From Armatimonadota bacterium (GTDB taxonomy: Bacteria; Armatimonadota; Zipacnadia; JAUWAU01), in NCBI GenBank assembly GCA_030601885.1, contig JAUWAU010000013.1, positions 1-64,000 of the forward strand: DNA of 64,000 nt, in the 5' to 3' direction. The position numbers and the translations under genes are program-made. The notes below the pieces were generated by a model that saw nothing but the letters and a program-made list of their open reading frames with translations, did no database searches and had not been told where the DNA came from. How positions within the stretch are numbered: the stretch's first letter is position 1; each line of letters begins with the position of its first letter. Of this stretch, positions 51,095-59,100 are shown piece by piece.

Positions 51095-51976
51095 ATGCCC
51101 GAGCTGCCGGAACTGGAAGTGCTCAGACGCAGCATCGAGAAGACGTTGGTCGGCAGGACGATCGTGGACGTGACGGTGGGGCGCAAAGAGTGTCTCAACA
51201 TGGCGCCTGAGGAGTACGCCTCCATCGTCTCGGGCGGCAAGATCGTCGGCGCGCGGCGCTTCGGGAAGACGGGCGTCATCGACCTCGACAACGGCTACTC
51301 GCTCATCGTGCATCTGGCGCTCGGCGGCCTGTTCGTCCAGGCGAGCCCGGAAGAGTTCGAGCCAAAAGACATTCAGATCGCCTACCACCTCGACGATGGC
51401 AGCACGCTGCTGGCAGCGAAGCTCATGCTCGGCAACGTACACGTGCGTCCGACTGACGAGCTTGCGGAAGACAACCGCATTGGCAAGATGGGCCCGGATG
51501 CGCTCGATGCGCTGCCGAGTGCGGAGGAGCTGGCGGAGACGTTCCGGGACAATCGGACGGGCGCCAAGGCGTTCCTGATGGACCAGAGCCGGATCGGCGG
51601 CATCGGCAACATGTACGCGAACGAGATTCTCTTCGAGGCTCGCATTCATCCGGCGACGGAGCTGCGGGCGCTCAGCGCCGACGATGTCTCGCGGTTCCAC
51701 GAGGCGATTTCGACTGTCCTGGAGCAGGCCATCGCCGCCGGCGGCGCCACGGACACGATCTTCGCCGACCTCGATGGGAGAGTGCCGACGCATCAGGAGA
51801 CGCTCAAGGTATTCGGCCGAGAGGGCCAGGCGTGTCCCGAGTGCGCGGGGAAGATCCGCATGATTCGCCTGGCAACGCGAGCCACGTATTACTGCCCCAC
51901 GTGCCAGAAGAAGAAGTACCCGCGGAAGAAGGCAGCCAAGAAGCGCGCCAAGGCGCGGGCAAAGAGCGGGCGCTGA
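51095..51976 (+). CDS. mutM: Formamidopyrimidine-DNA glycosylase family protein
   Basis: 293 residues. ATG 51095 follows GGGGAGG. The catalytic N-terminus is present: Pro2 and Glu3 in MPELPELEVLRRSIEKTL. The H2TH and void-filling region reads DQSRIGGIGNMYANEILFEA, and a Cys4 zinc finger closes the fold (CPECAGKIRMI, then RATYYCPTCQ). A basic Lys/Arg-rich tail of about 20 residues (KKAAKKRAKARAKSGR) extends past the usual end and may bind DNA. Excises oxidised purines such as 8-oxoguanine or formamidopyrimidines; the LALGG loop differs from the usual HLGMTG, so it may be an Fpg-like paralogue or Nei-type. Confidence 0.9.
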   Translation: MPELPELEVLRRSIEKTLVGRTIVDVTVGRKECLNMAPEEYASIVSGGKIVGARRFGKTGVIDLDNGYSLIVHLALGGLFVQASPEEFEPKDIQIAYHLDDGSTLLAAKLMLGNVHVRPTDELAEDNRIGKMGPDALDALPSAEELAETFRDNRTGAKAFLMDQSRIGGIGNMYANEILFEARIHPATELRALSADDVSRFHEAISTVLEQAIAAGGATDTIFADLDGRVPTHQETLKVFGREGQACPECAGKIRMIRLATRATYYCPTCQKKKYPRKKAAKKRAKARAKSGR

Positions 51977-52028
51977 GCAGAGCCGGTCCGGGCGCGAAGA
52001 GCCTGCCCTGCAACTGTCCGCCTGACCA

Positions 52029-53693
52029 CTACCGTTCCTCGGTGTGGCGGCGGATCACGATGCGCAGGCCCGGGCGCGGCTCAAACGTTTTACATAGCTC
52101 GTAACCGTATGCGGGCACGGGAGCCGGGTCGGCGAGAGCGAGCCAGAACAGGTCCTGTTCGCCGAGGGGATCGGACCGCAGGGGGCTGCTGAGGACGGCG
52201 TAGTTTATTGACCCCGCTGCAGACACCATCTGTCGAAACTCGTCCTCGGTCCGTGGGGCCAGTATCGCAGTACGATCCAGGTGCCAGGCCACATCCCAGG
52301 GCATATCCGTAACCACGGGCTCTCCCTCCGGTATGTGACCCTCAGCCGGCTTCAGTGGCTCCCGGTCGGGCAGCACGGTCCACTTGGCTCGCTGGAATGT
52401 CATGGCGAGCGGATAGAGCAGCAGCACCACCGCAAGCACAACGATGAGCCAGCGCATGGTCTCGGAGTGCACGCGACGGTACGGGCTGATCCGGTAACGC
52501 AGATGCATACGCCAGAGCTGCTGGAGGAAGGCGCCGCTCGCGATGGTGATGACAAAGGGGACGAACTGCAGAAAGGCCCCCGCCTGGGGCCTGGTCGCTG
52601 CAACACCGATGGCCATGGTCCCCATCATCACGTACACTGCCAGTCGAAGTCTCTCCAGCCGTTCGTCGCCCAGGCGTACGAAGGCCGCCACGACGAACAC
52701 AGCCCCAACGTAGAAGTCCGCCGTCGCAAAGAGCGCGTCTCGAAGGGATCCCATAGCCGTGACGATCTTTGTCAGCATCTCGCCGGGGTGTGTGAGGCAG
52801 AATATCAGGGGAGACGGAGCCGGGGCGTAGCTCTGCAGGAGGGTGTCGCTCCCGAAGCTCTCGGTGAACATGATGAGATCGGACCACCGGAGCGTGAAAA
52901 GCGGATTCCCGCACACGATGGTGTTGCGCAGCAGCCACGGCAAGACGGCGACGAACGCCGCGACCACGCATGTGATGCTTCGTACACGCCGCTCTTTGGG
53001 CCACAGGCATACGTAGACCAATAGCCCCGGCAGCAGCAGACACGCGAGCGGCAGTGTGAGACAGCCAAGAGCGAAGATGATGCCCCAGAGTGCTGCGGGC
53101 ACCGCCACTGGCGGAAGCCACCGCGGCAGCCAGGAGGCCCGCACGCTCGCAGTCCCCAGCTCGTACATGGCGTACAGCAGGAGGGTGCACAGCAGCGTAG
53201 CCAGCATATGAGGCGCACCGGATATGGCCGCCGAGAGCATGGTTGTGTTTATGCAAACGAGGATGGCAGCGAGAGCAGATGCCCCCGGGCCAAAGGCTCG
53301 CCACGCGAAGAGCCACGTGAGGCCGACAACGAAGAGCCACAAGATGACTGTCAGCATCGCTGCGGTAGTGTCGGATGGCGATGCGATGCGAAATGCCAGG
53401 GCGAGAAACAGCGGCCCCAGAGGGGCGTTCACGGTGTCAGGATGGTGGCTCACATTGCGGAAACGCTGCAGTGAGAGGGGAGTGACGATGTCCGTGACAA
53501 AGCCGCGACCTGACGCGATGTTCCGGGCGAGCTGGGCCTGGTCGAGAGCAGCAGGGCCGGCCAGGCCGTGGAAGTGTGAGGCAAAGAAGGCAAGCATAAG
53601 CAGCATCGGGCCCGCAGAAAACATGCCTACGAGGAGAGCGCCCTCCATCAGGCGTCTCCGGCGTCTGTCCCTGCGTGTCCTGCGCTGTGTCAC
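52029..53693 (-). CDS. Polytopic membrane protein, GT-C (ArnT/PMT-like) glycosyltransferase suspected
   Basis: 554 residues from GTG 53693. About ten to eleven spans. The first outer loop contains LDQAQLARNIASGRGFVTDI, matching the Asp/Glu-x-x-x-A-x-N-hydrophobic-x-x-G wording of GT39/GT83-type enzymes that take sugar from a polyprenyl carrier. Further spans include LTVILWLFVVGLTWLFAW, AALWGIIFALGCLTLPLACL and LRLAVYVMMGTMAIGVAAT. A short soluble C-terminal domain follows (TDMPWDVAWHLDRTAI, ILAPRTEDEF). It probably moves a sugar onto a periplasmic acceptor; donor and acceptor unknown. Confidence 0.75.
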   Translation of the reverse strand: MTQRRTRRDRRRRRLMEGALLVGMFSAGPMLLMLAFFASHFHGLAGPAALDQAQLARNIASGRGFVTDIVTPLSLQRFRNVSHHPDTVNAPLGPLFLALAFRIASPSDTTAAMLTVILWLFVVGLTWLFAWRAFGPGASALAAILVCINTTMLSAAISGAPHMLATLLCTLLLYAMYELGTASVRASWLPRWLPPVAVPAALWGIIFALGCLTLPLACLLLPGLLVYVCLWPKERRVRSITCVVAAFVAVLPWLLRNTIVCGNPLFTLRWSDLIMFTESFGSDTLLQSYAPAPSPLIFCLTHPGEMLTKIVTAMGSLRDALFATADFYVGAVFVVAAFVRLGDERLERLRLAVYVMMGTMAIGVAATRPQAGAFLQFVPFVITIASGAFLQQLWRMHLRYRISPYRRVHSETMRWLIVVLAVVLLLYPLAMTFQRAKWTVLPDREPLKPAEGHIPEGEPVVTDMPWDVAWHLDRTAILAPRTEDEFRQMVSAAGSINYAVLSSPLRSDPLGEQDLFWLALADPAPVPAYGYELCKTFEPRPGLRIVIRRHTEER

Positions 53694-53726
53694 GTGCGTC
53701 TGCCTCGGGCTGGGGTAAGAGCGCCG

Positions 53727-53879
53727 CTATGCGCGTGCTTCGTCAGAGGATTCCCCGGCACCTTGCAGCGGAACGACGGCTCCGGTGCGAACGTCCACCA
53801 AACCCAGGTCGGTTACGCGAAGCTTGGGGATCACGGACACTCGGGTGTACACGCGGCAAGCGTCTCCCACATGGCCCAT
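53727..53879 (-). CDS. Possible 50-residue protein
   Basis: ATG 53879 to 53727, between the GT-C gene and the small thioredoxin-fold gene. Sequence VSVIPKLRVTDLGLVDVRTG then AVVPLQGAGESSDEARA looks protein-like (regular V/L pattern, no rare residues), but the ribosome site is weak and there is no known family. A longer frame to 53933 is possible. Confidence 0.35.
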   Translation of the reverse strand: MGHVGDACRVYTRVSVIPKLRVTDLGLVDVRTGAVVPLQGAGESSDEARA

Positions 53880-53961
53880 GAGTGTCTCGGATGCGTGATC
53901 GGGTATGCCGCGCCAGATGGGCGAGGAAGCCATGAGGAAGCGAGAAAGAGGGCAGCGACCC

Positions 53962-54225
53962 TTATTGCGCCTGACCCAGAGCGGCCGTGACCATGCTGCC
54001 GATCTGTCCTACGGTGGGAACGGTGGCTACGAAGATGAGCTTGTCGTCGATGGCGAGCGCGGGCGCTCGTGCAACGCCCAATTGGCGTGCTTCTTCACTG
54101 CCGAGCTCGTACTCATGGACAGTGACTTGGGCGGGGAACCGCGCAGCTATCCGTTGGGCCCTGTCCAGGAGCATCTCGTAAGGGTGGTCTGGCTGGTCCT
54201 TTCCGAACACCTTGAGCGTTATCAT
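53962..54225 (-). CDS. Thioredoxin-fold protein without active-site cysteines
   Basis: 87 residues; ATG 54225 has GGAGG six bases upstream. The fold wording is that of thioredoxin_3/small glutaredoxin-like proteins: MITLKVFGK, then VTVHEYELGSEEARQLGVAR, then APALAIDDKLIFVATVPT with the cis-Pro region. The expected CxxC after the first strand is DQPDHPYE, so it has no redox pair. There is no other Cys anywhere. It is probably structural or a binding partner. It stands alone on the minus strand. Confidence 0.78.
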   Translation of the reverse strand: MITLKVFGKDQPDHPYEMLLDRAQRIAARFPAQVTVHEYELGSEEARQLGVARAPALAIDDKLIFVATVPTVGQIGSMVTAALGQAQ

Positions 54226-54285
54226 ACGGGTCCTCCAACAGACGATGGGCCTATCCCGTCACGGGCAGCCTCGAGGCAGTGTCTG

Positions 54286-54696
54286 TTAATGGTGCAGCCG
54301 CTGCCATACGGCTGCCGGCACTCCGGTGTAGTAAAAGCCCACGGTCATGGCGAAGTAACCGAAGGCCCGTTTCAGCGTATCTCCTGGTAATGCGTGGGCC
54401 AGCGGCGCGCCGATGAAGACGCCCCCGACGATGGCGCCCGCTGCCAGAGCCATGGCGAGCTTCAAGTCCACATACCCGAACGTATAGTGCTTGATGGCGC
54501 TGGCGAGCGAAATGAGCACAATAGCCGCCAAGGAGGTTCCCACAGCCACTTGCGGCTGGCGCTCGAAGATGCTGATGCAGACGGGCACCATCAGGATGCC
54601 TCCACCAACGCCGAAGAGGGCAGCTACGGTGCCGATGATGAGGCCAAGAGCGCCGTACAAGGGTATCACTTTGAGAATGGGGATGATAGCTTTCAA
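54286..54696 (-). CDS. Half-length TauE/SafE-type permease
   Basis: 136 residues from TTG 54696, where GAGGAG sits seven bases upstream; TTG 54702 is too close to it. Four spans with the family wording GALGLIIGTVAALFGVGGGI, LMVPVCISIF, VAVGTSLAAIVLISLASAIK, AAGAIVGGVFIGAPLAHALP and LKRAFGYFAMTVG. TauE/SafE proteins are normally about 250-270 residues (two inverted halves); this is one half. Half-size members exist and dimerise. Likely exports or imports a small anion (sulfite, sulfoacetate); substrate unknown. Confidence 0.78.
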   Translation of the reverse strand: MKAIIPILKVIPLYGALGLIIGTVAALFGVGGGILMVPVCISIFERQPQVAVGTSLAAIVLISLASAIKHYTFGYVDLKLAMALAAGAIVGGVFIGAPLAHALPGDTLKRAFGYFAMTVGFYYTGVPAAVWQRLHH

Positions 54697-54898
54697 AGCC
54701 AACGCTCCTCTGCCTGCAAACGCTACCGGGACGACGTGCGGCGTTTCGGATATTACTGCGGTGCGATTCTCACGGTGTTCCGGATCGTGTTATGGCACGA
54801 CCGGGCAAGACAGCGGACGGGCCGCGCAGGCGCGCGGCCCCCTCTTGCGGAGCGTCCTGCCGCGCCTGTTGTGCTGCGGCGCCGGCAGATTCGGTCAT

Positions 54899-55165
54899 TC
54901 ACTTCAGCGGCACGTCCATATACTGATAGTCGCCTTCGTACAGGATGATATTGCGGGACCCCTTCTCCACCAGGTCGAGCAACTCCTCGATGATTTCATA
55001 GTGCCAGAAGTATCCCGGCTTGTCGTCGCGATACTCTATCACGATGTATCCGTTTCGCTCAACAAGGCGTCCGCGGAACTGCGCGTTGTTCGTGCGCACA
55101 CCGCGCAGCACTATGCGCTTTCCACGAAGCCGTTCGAGTTTGCGGATCCGCTCGTCGATCTTCAT
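54899..55165 (-). CDS. Unknown 88-residue protein
   Basis: ATG 55165. A basic helix (MKIDERIRKLERLRGKRIVL) is followed by strands (NAQFRGRLVERNGYIVIEYR, DDKPGYFWHYEIIEELLDLV) and an acidic end (GDYQYMDVPLK). No signal, no metal motif and no recognised family. Ribosome site weak. It is flanked by a 200-base gap on each side, so it is probably its own unit. Confidence 0.6.
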   Translation of the reverse strand: MKIDERIRKLERLRGKRIVLRGVRTNNAQFRGRLVERNGYIVIEYRDDKPGYFWHYEIIEELLDLVEKGSRNIILYEGDYQYMDVPLK

Positions 55166-55305
55166 CTTGGCGTCACCGTGGTGCGAGGAATGTCAGCGGC
55201 GCTGCTCCGGCGCACACGCTCCGCCGCTATTCGTCATCCGGAGCTGTCCGGTGGACGGGAGGCGCAGGCAGCTACGACTCCGTGCCAGGGAGCGCAACCC
55301 CACAA

Positions 55306-55680
55306 CTATACCGGAACAGGCTCCAGGATTTCAGTGTCGTCATCCGCATATTCCGGGCAGCAGATGCATAGCAGGTCAAGACGCTTCGGCCACATGGCCG
55401 TGATCCGATGCGGCGTACCGGCCGGGATCAGAATGGCATCCCCGGGGCCAACTCGTTCGGATTCGTTGCCCACCTCCATCAACCCCTCGCCGTCGAGAAT
55501 GTAGTACACCTCCTGCGCCCGCTTGTGGGCGTGGCGCCGCGTGCTGCTGCCCGCCGGCACGGTCGCCTGAGCGATGCTGTAGTCCTGTATACCGTCGTTT
55601 CGCGGATGAAAGAGCTCCGTTACCAACGACTGATCGAGTGTCTGCTCCGCCTCTAGTCGCGCTGCGTTGCGAATATCCAC
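55306..55680 (-). CDS. Small cupin protein
   Basis: 124 residues from GTG 55680 with GAGAGG nine bases upstream; a GTG at 55710 would add ten residues. Cupin motif 1 HAHKRAQEVYYILDGEG gives the His/His/Glu ligands and motif 2 PGDAILIPAGTPHRI the second His. Single-domain cupin, likely metal-binding, of the mannose-6-phosphate isomerase/uncharacterised type. A C-terminal CICCPEYAD contains three Cys. It follows pyrD in the same direction with a 60-base gap. Function unknown. Confidence 0.8.
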   Translation of the reverse strand: MDIRNAARLEAEQTLDQSLVTELFHPRNDGIQDYSIAQATVPAGSSTRRHAHKRAQEVYYILDGEGLMEVGNESERVGPGDAILIPAGTPHRITAMWPKRLDLLCICCPEYADDDTEILEPVPV

Positions 55681-55740
55681 AGATGCCGCCCTCTCCAGCC
55701 GATGCTCCACTGAAATGCGTGCGTCGGCCCATCAGCCCCG

Positions 55741-56772
55741 TCACACGTGCAGCTTCCCGACGATGTCTCGCACCGACTTGATGTGTCGCTTCTGCAGATA
55801 GGTGGCGATTCCCTCTATAATCTCGAGGCTCGCCGGCGGATTGACGAAGTTCGCAGTTCCTATTGCTACGGCGGTTGCCCCGGCGAGGAGGAACTCGAGC
55901 GCGTCATCGGCCGTCATGATGCCCCCTATGCCGATGATGGGGAGGGGCATCGCCTGAGCCACCTGCCACACCATCCTGACGGCCACGGGCCGGATGGCCG
56001 GCCCCGAAAGTCCTCCCGTAACCTTCGCCAGCCGTGGCCGCCATGTGTCCACGTCGATGGCCATGCCAAGGAGCGTGTTGATCAGGGACAGAGCGTCGGC
56101 CCCCGCGTCCTGCGCCGCCTTGGCTATTGGCACGATGTCGGTGACGTTTGGCGAGAGCTTGACGATAAGCGGCTTCGTCGTGGCTTTGCGACAGGCGGCG
56201 ACCAGATCGGTCATCTCGGGGCAACTGGTGCCGAAGCTCATTCCACCGTGCTCGATATTGGGGCACGATGCGTTGAGCTCGACCGCCGCGATATCGTCCG
56301 CCGCCTCGAGAATCTCGCAGAGCCTGACGTACTCGACGAGCGTCTTGCCGCAGACGTTTACGATCACCGGGACGCGATACCGGCGCAGGCGCGGCAGCTT
56401 CTCGGAGAGCAGCGACTCTACGCCGTCGTTCTGCAGCCCAACGGAGTTGAGCATTCCCGCGGGCGTCTCAACGATGCGGGGTGGCGGATTCCCCGGCCAG
56501 GGCTCGAGCGTGGTGCCCTTCACGACGATGGCGCCGAGGCGGCTTATGTCAACGATGTCGGCATACTCGGTGCCGAACCCGAAGGTGCCAGAGGCGACCA
56601 TGACCGGGTTGTGCATGCGCAGGTCGCCGATGGAGACGCTCAGGTCCGGTGATGCGCGTCCGTCCTTTGCGTGTGCCACGGGTAGCTCGCTACCCGTGCT
56701 ACCGACGGATACACGGGTTGACCAGCAACCCGTGGCACCCGTCCCACCTGTTGGCTGCCCGCACCCCGTCAT
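55741..56772 (-). CDS. pyrD: Dihydroorotate dehydrogenase, PyrDB type, with repeat-derived N-terminal extension
   Basis: 343 residues from ATG 56772, which overlaps the pyrK stop as ATGA. The normal start of the family corresponds to DLSVSIGDLRMHNPVMVASG at residue 43, so about 42 residues precede the conserved core; residues 12-34 are encoded by a palindromic repeat (56673-56738). The core is complete: GAIVVKGTTLEPWPGNPPPR, NSVGLQNDG, VNVCGKT, LNASCPNIEHGG with the catalytic Cys, PLIVKLSPNVTDIVPIAK, SLINTLLGM, GGLSGPAIRPVAVRM and IIGIGGIMTADDALEFLLAG. It oxidises dihydroorotate to orotate with NAD via the PyrK subunit. A GTG near 56675 could be an alternative start. Confidence 0.93.
   Translation of the reverse strand: MTGCGQPTGGTGATGCWSTRVSVGSTGSELPVAHAKDGRASPDLSVSIGDLRMHNPVMVASGTFGFGTEYADIVDISRLGAIVVKGTTLEPWPGNPPPRIVETPAGMLNSVGLQNDGVESLLSEKLPRLRRYRVPVIVNVCGKTLVEYVRLCEILEAADDIAAVELNASCPNIEHGGMSFGTSCPEMTDLVAACRKATTKPLIVKLSPNVTDIVPIAKAAQDAGADALSLINTLLGMAIDVDTWRPRLAKVTGGLSGPAIRPVAVRMVWQVAQAMPLPIIGIGGIMTADDALEFLLAGATAVAIGTANFVNPPASLEIIEGIATYLQKRHIKSVRDIVGKLHV
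56673..56738. repeat. 66-bp palindromic repeat inside pyrD
   Basis: Terminal inverted repeats GTGCCACGGGT (56673-56683) and ACCCGTGGCAC (56728-56738) are perfect over 11 bases. Inside are two smaller hairpins, CACGGGTAG/CTACCCGTG (56677-56698) and CACGGGTTG/CAACCCGTG (56712-56734). It is translated in frame as residues 12-34 of PyrD and contributes the only non-conserved part of that protein. I found no second copy in the window; it looks like a dispersed element. Confidence 0.75.
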
Positions 56773-57593
56773 GCCATGTCCTCCCATGCGACCAGCTCGC
56801 CCGGGAACACCGGCCCATCGCAGCAGGCGCGTCTGTAGACGACTCCGCCGTCAGCTCGTATCGGCACGGCGCAGCCAAGGCACACGCCCACGCCGCATCC
56901 CATGTGTTGCTCGAGGCTGACCTGGCACGGCACACTGTGCGCCGAGCAGATCCGCGCTACCTCCGCCATCATCGCCGTCGGCCCGCAGGAGAATGCCACA
57001 TCTGCCGGACGGCTCGACATCGTGGCCTGGAAAGGCTCCGTGACGAGGCCTTTGTGTCCCAGAGTGCCGTCCACCGTCGCCGTGTGCAGTTCGTCGGCGA
57101 GCTCGTCGAGGCGCTGAAGGAAAAGCAGTCGCTCCGCCGTCTCCGCGCCGATGAATACCGCCGCCGTGAGGTCCGTCCCCGGCTGCTCTCGTAGGGTTCG
57201 CAAGAGCAAGTGCAGTGGCGCCACGCCATATCCGCCCGCGACCAGCGCGACAGCGGGCCGCCGCTGCGGGGTGCTGTGAGCCACCTGCCGAAGGTCGAAG
57301 CCGTGTCCAATGGGGCCGATGATGTCGGCCGTCTCCCCCGGCCGCTTCGCGACCAGCTTCTCCGTGCCACGGCCGACGAGGCGGCATAGAATGAAGAAGC
57401 TCTGCCTATCGTCGGCGACGTCGGCGATGGACAGGGGCCGCCTCAAGAGCGGGTCCCACGTGTCGCTGCAGCGAACGTGGACCCATTGGCCCGGCTGTGC
57501 CTCCGCCGCTATCCGTGGTGCAGCGAAGCGCATGAGGAAGTGACCGGGGGCGATCTCGTCCGATGACAGTAGGGGTGCTCGCACGTGGTGCAT
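56769..57593 (-). CDS. pyrK: Dihydroorotate dehydrogenase electron-transfer subunit (PyrK)
   Basis: 274 residues. FAD/2Fe-2S flavoprotein partner of PyrD. FAD-binding segment RRPLSIADV, NAD-binding ALVAGGYGVAPLHLLLRTLR and FSCGPTAMMAEVARICSAHS. The 2Fe-2S cluster ligands are in GCGVGVCLGCAVP plus a later Cys in YRRACCDGPVF. It begins two bases after the argH stop and ends overlapping the pyrD start, showing tight translational coupling in the operon. A slight N-terminal extension (MHHVRAPLLSSDEIAPGHFL) matches the family. Confidence 0.92.
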   Translation of the reverse strand: MHHVRAPLLSSDEIAPGHFLMRFAAPRIAAEAQPGQWVHVRCSDTWDPLLRRPLSIADVADDRQSFFILCRLVGRGTEKLVAKRPGETADIIGPIGHGFDLRQVAHSTPQRRPAVALVAGGYGVAPLHLLLRTLREQPGTDLTAAVFIGAETAERLLFLQRLDELADELHTATVDGTLGHKGLVTEPFQATMSSRPADVAFSCGPTAMMAEVARICSAHSVPCQVSLEQHMGCGVGVCLGCAVPIRADGGVVYRRACCDGPVFPGELVAWEDMA

Positions 57594-57594
57594 T

Positions 57595-59100
57595 TCAGAG
57601 CACGTCGCCCAGCTTCGCGCCGCTCAGCACACCTTCGACGATGTCGGCTGTTCGCTTTCGCGCCTGCGCGCACTGCTGCCGCCGCGCGCACACCCGCTCC
57701 CGGCTCGATGCCACGCCGGTCCGCAGCCGCTCGATCATCGTCCGGACCTGCTCCGGCGCAGTGCCGCCGAGGCTCGTCATGCGCCGAACGCAGCGCTCAG
57801 GGTCGAGGATGTCAGATAGTTGCTCCTCAGCCACCTCGACTCCCTCGGCGGCCAGAAGAGCCTGCACGCGAGACAGATCGGCGAAGGTCTTTGCCTCGTC
57901 GATAAGCTGCTGCACCACGGTGCCGACGATGTGATGGCTCCGGCGGAAGGGAAGGTGGAGCTCGCGCACGAGATGGTTCGCCAGCTCCGTAGCCGTGGCG
58001 AAGTTGGCGCCGCTGAGCTCGCGAAGGCGGTCGGTGTTGATCTTGAGGCTCCGGATCACGGGCGCCAGGATGCCGACGGTCGCCGACACGTCGGCAGCGG
58101 CGCGCCACAGTGGCGGCTTGTCCTCCTGCAGATCTCGGTTATAGCCCCCTGGAGTGCCTTTTATGAGCACCAATTCGTTCAGCAGGTTGCCATACACCGC
58201 GGCCGTCTTCGCGCGGGCAAGCTCGGCAATGCACGGGTTCTTCTTCTGCGGCATAATGGAGCTGCCGAAGGCAAACTCGTCGGCCAGCTCGAGTGCGCGG
58301 AACTCGTAGCTCGTCCACAGCACCAGCTCCTCGGCCAGCTTCGACACGTTGCTCATGAGAATGGCGAGGGCGGCCAGCGTCTCGGCAGCGAAGTCGCGCG
58401 TGCCGACGGCGTCGAGGGCGTGCTGCAGGACGCCGTCGAAGCCGAGAAGCTCGGCGGTGAGCTGCCGGTCGATGGGAAAAGACGTGCCCGCCAGGGCGCA
58501 CGACCCCAGCGGGCACACGTTCGTCGTCTTGAATGCAGCCTCGAGGCGCTTCTGGTCCCGGGCGAAGACGCTGCCGTGCCCGCTGGCCCAGAAGCCCACC
58601 GTGATGGGCTGGGCGTGCTGCACGTGCGTGTAGCCCGGCATCACCGTCTCGGCGTGGGCCTCCGCCAGGTCCAGCAGCGCCTCCTGCAAATCCGCAAGTG
58701 AGTCCTGGATGTCCAGGATGCGGGCGCGGAGGTGCAGGCGGGAGTCGGTGACAACCTGATCGTTGCGCGAGCGTGCCGTGTGCAGGCGTCCGGCAACCTC
58801 GGGGCCGGCGCCCTCGCGCACGTACCGCTCCACATTCATGTGGATGTCTTCCAGCTCCGGCCGCAGCTCCAACTCGCCGGCTTCCAGCGCTGCCCGCGCC
58901 TGCCGGAGGCAGCGCAGCATCTCGCCCAGGTCGCCCTCGTCGATGATGCCCTGCCGCGCGAGCATTATCGCGTGCGCTTCGCTGCCCCAGATGTCCTCGG
59001 CCGCCATCACGGCGTCGGCATCGAGCGAGGCAGCGTAAGCAAGGGCCGCCTTCGAGGTGCCCCCGCCGGCCCGCGCGCCCATCGTCTCCTGCTCGGGCAT
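57595..59100 (-). CDS. argH: Argininosuccinate lyase
   Basis: 501 residues. Splits argininosuccinate into arginine and fumarate. Fumarase/aspartase superfamily blocks: ARSRNDQVVTDSRLHLRARI, TVMPGYTHVQHAQPI, PLGSCALAGTSFPIDR, and the signature GSSIMPQKKNPCIAELARAK, with TPGGYNRDLQEDKPPLW. The C-terminal 30 residues (SSRERVCARRQQCAQARKRT onward) extend past the usual end. Its ATG overlaps the argG TAA as TAATG. It is the second arginine gene inside a pyrimidine operon. Confidence 0.95.
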   Translation of the reverse strand: MPEQETMGARAGGGTSKAALAYAASLDADAVMAAEDIWGSEAHAIMLARQGIIDEGDLGEMLRCLRQARAALEAGELELRPELEDIHMNVERYVREGAGPEVAGRLHTARSRNDQVVTDSRLHLRARILDIQDSLADLQEALLDLAEAHAETVMPGYTHVQHAQPITVGFWASGHGSVFARDQKRLEAAFKTTNVCPLGSCALAGTSFPIDRQLTAELLGFDGVLQHALDAVGTRDFAAETLAALAILMSNVSKLAEELVLWTSYEFRALELADEFAFGSSIMPQKKNPCIAELARAKTAAVYGNLLNELVLIKGTPGGYNRDLQEDKPPLWRAAADVSATVGILAPVIRSLKINTDRLRELSGANFATATELANHLVRELHLPFRRSHHIVGTVVQQLIDEAKTFADLSRVQALLAAEGVEVAEEQLSDILDPERCVRRMTSLGGTAPEQVRTMIERLRTGVASSRERVCARRQQCAQARKRTADIVEGVLSGAKLGDVL

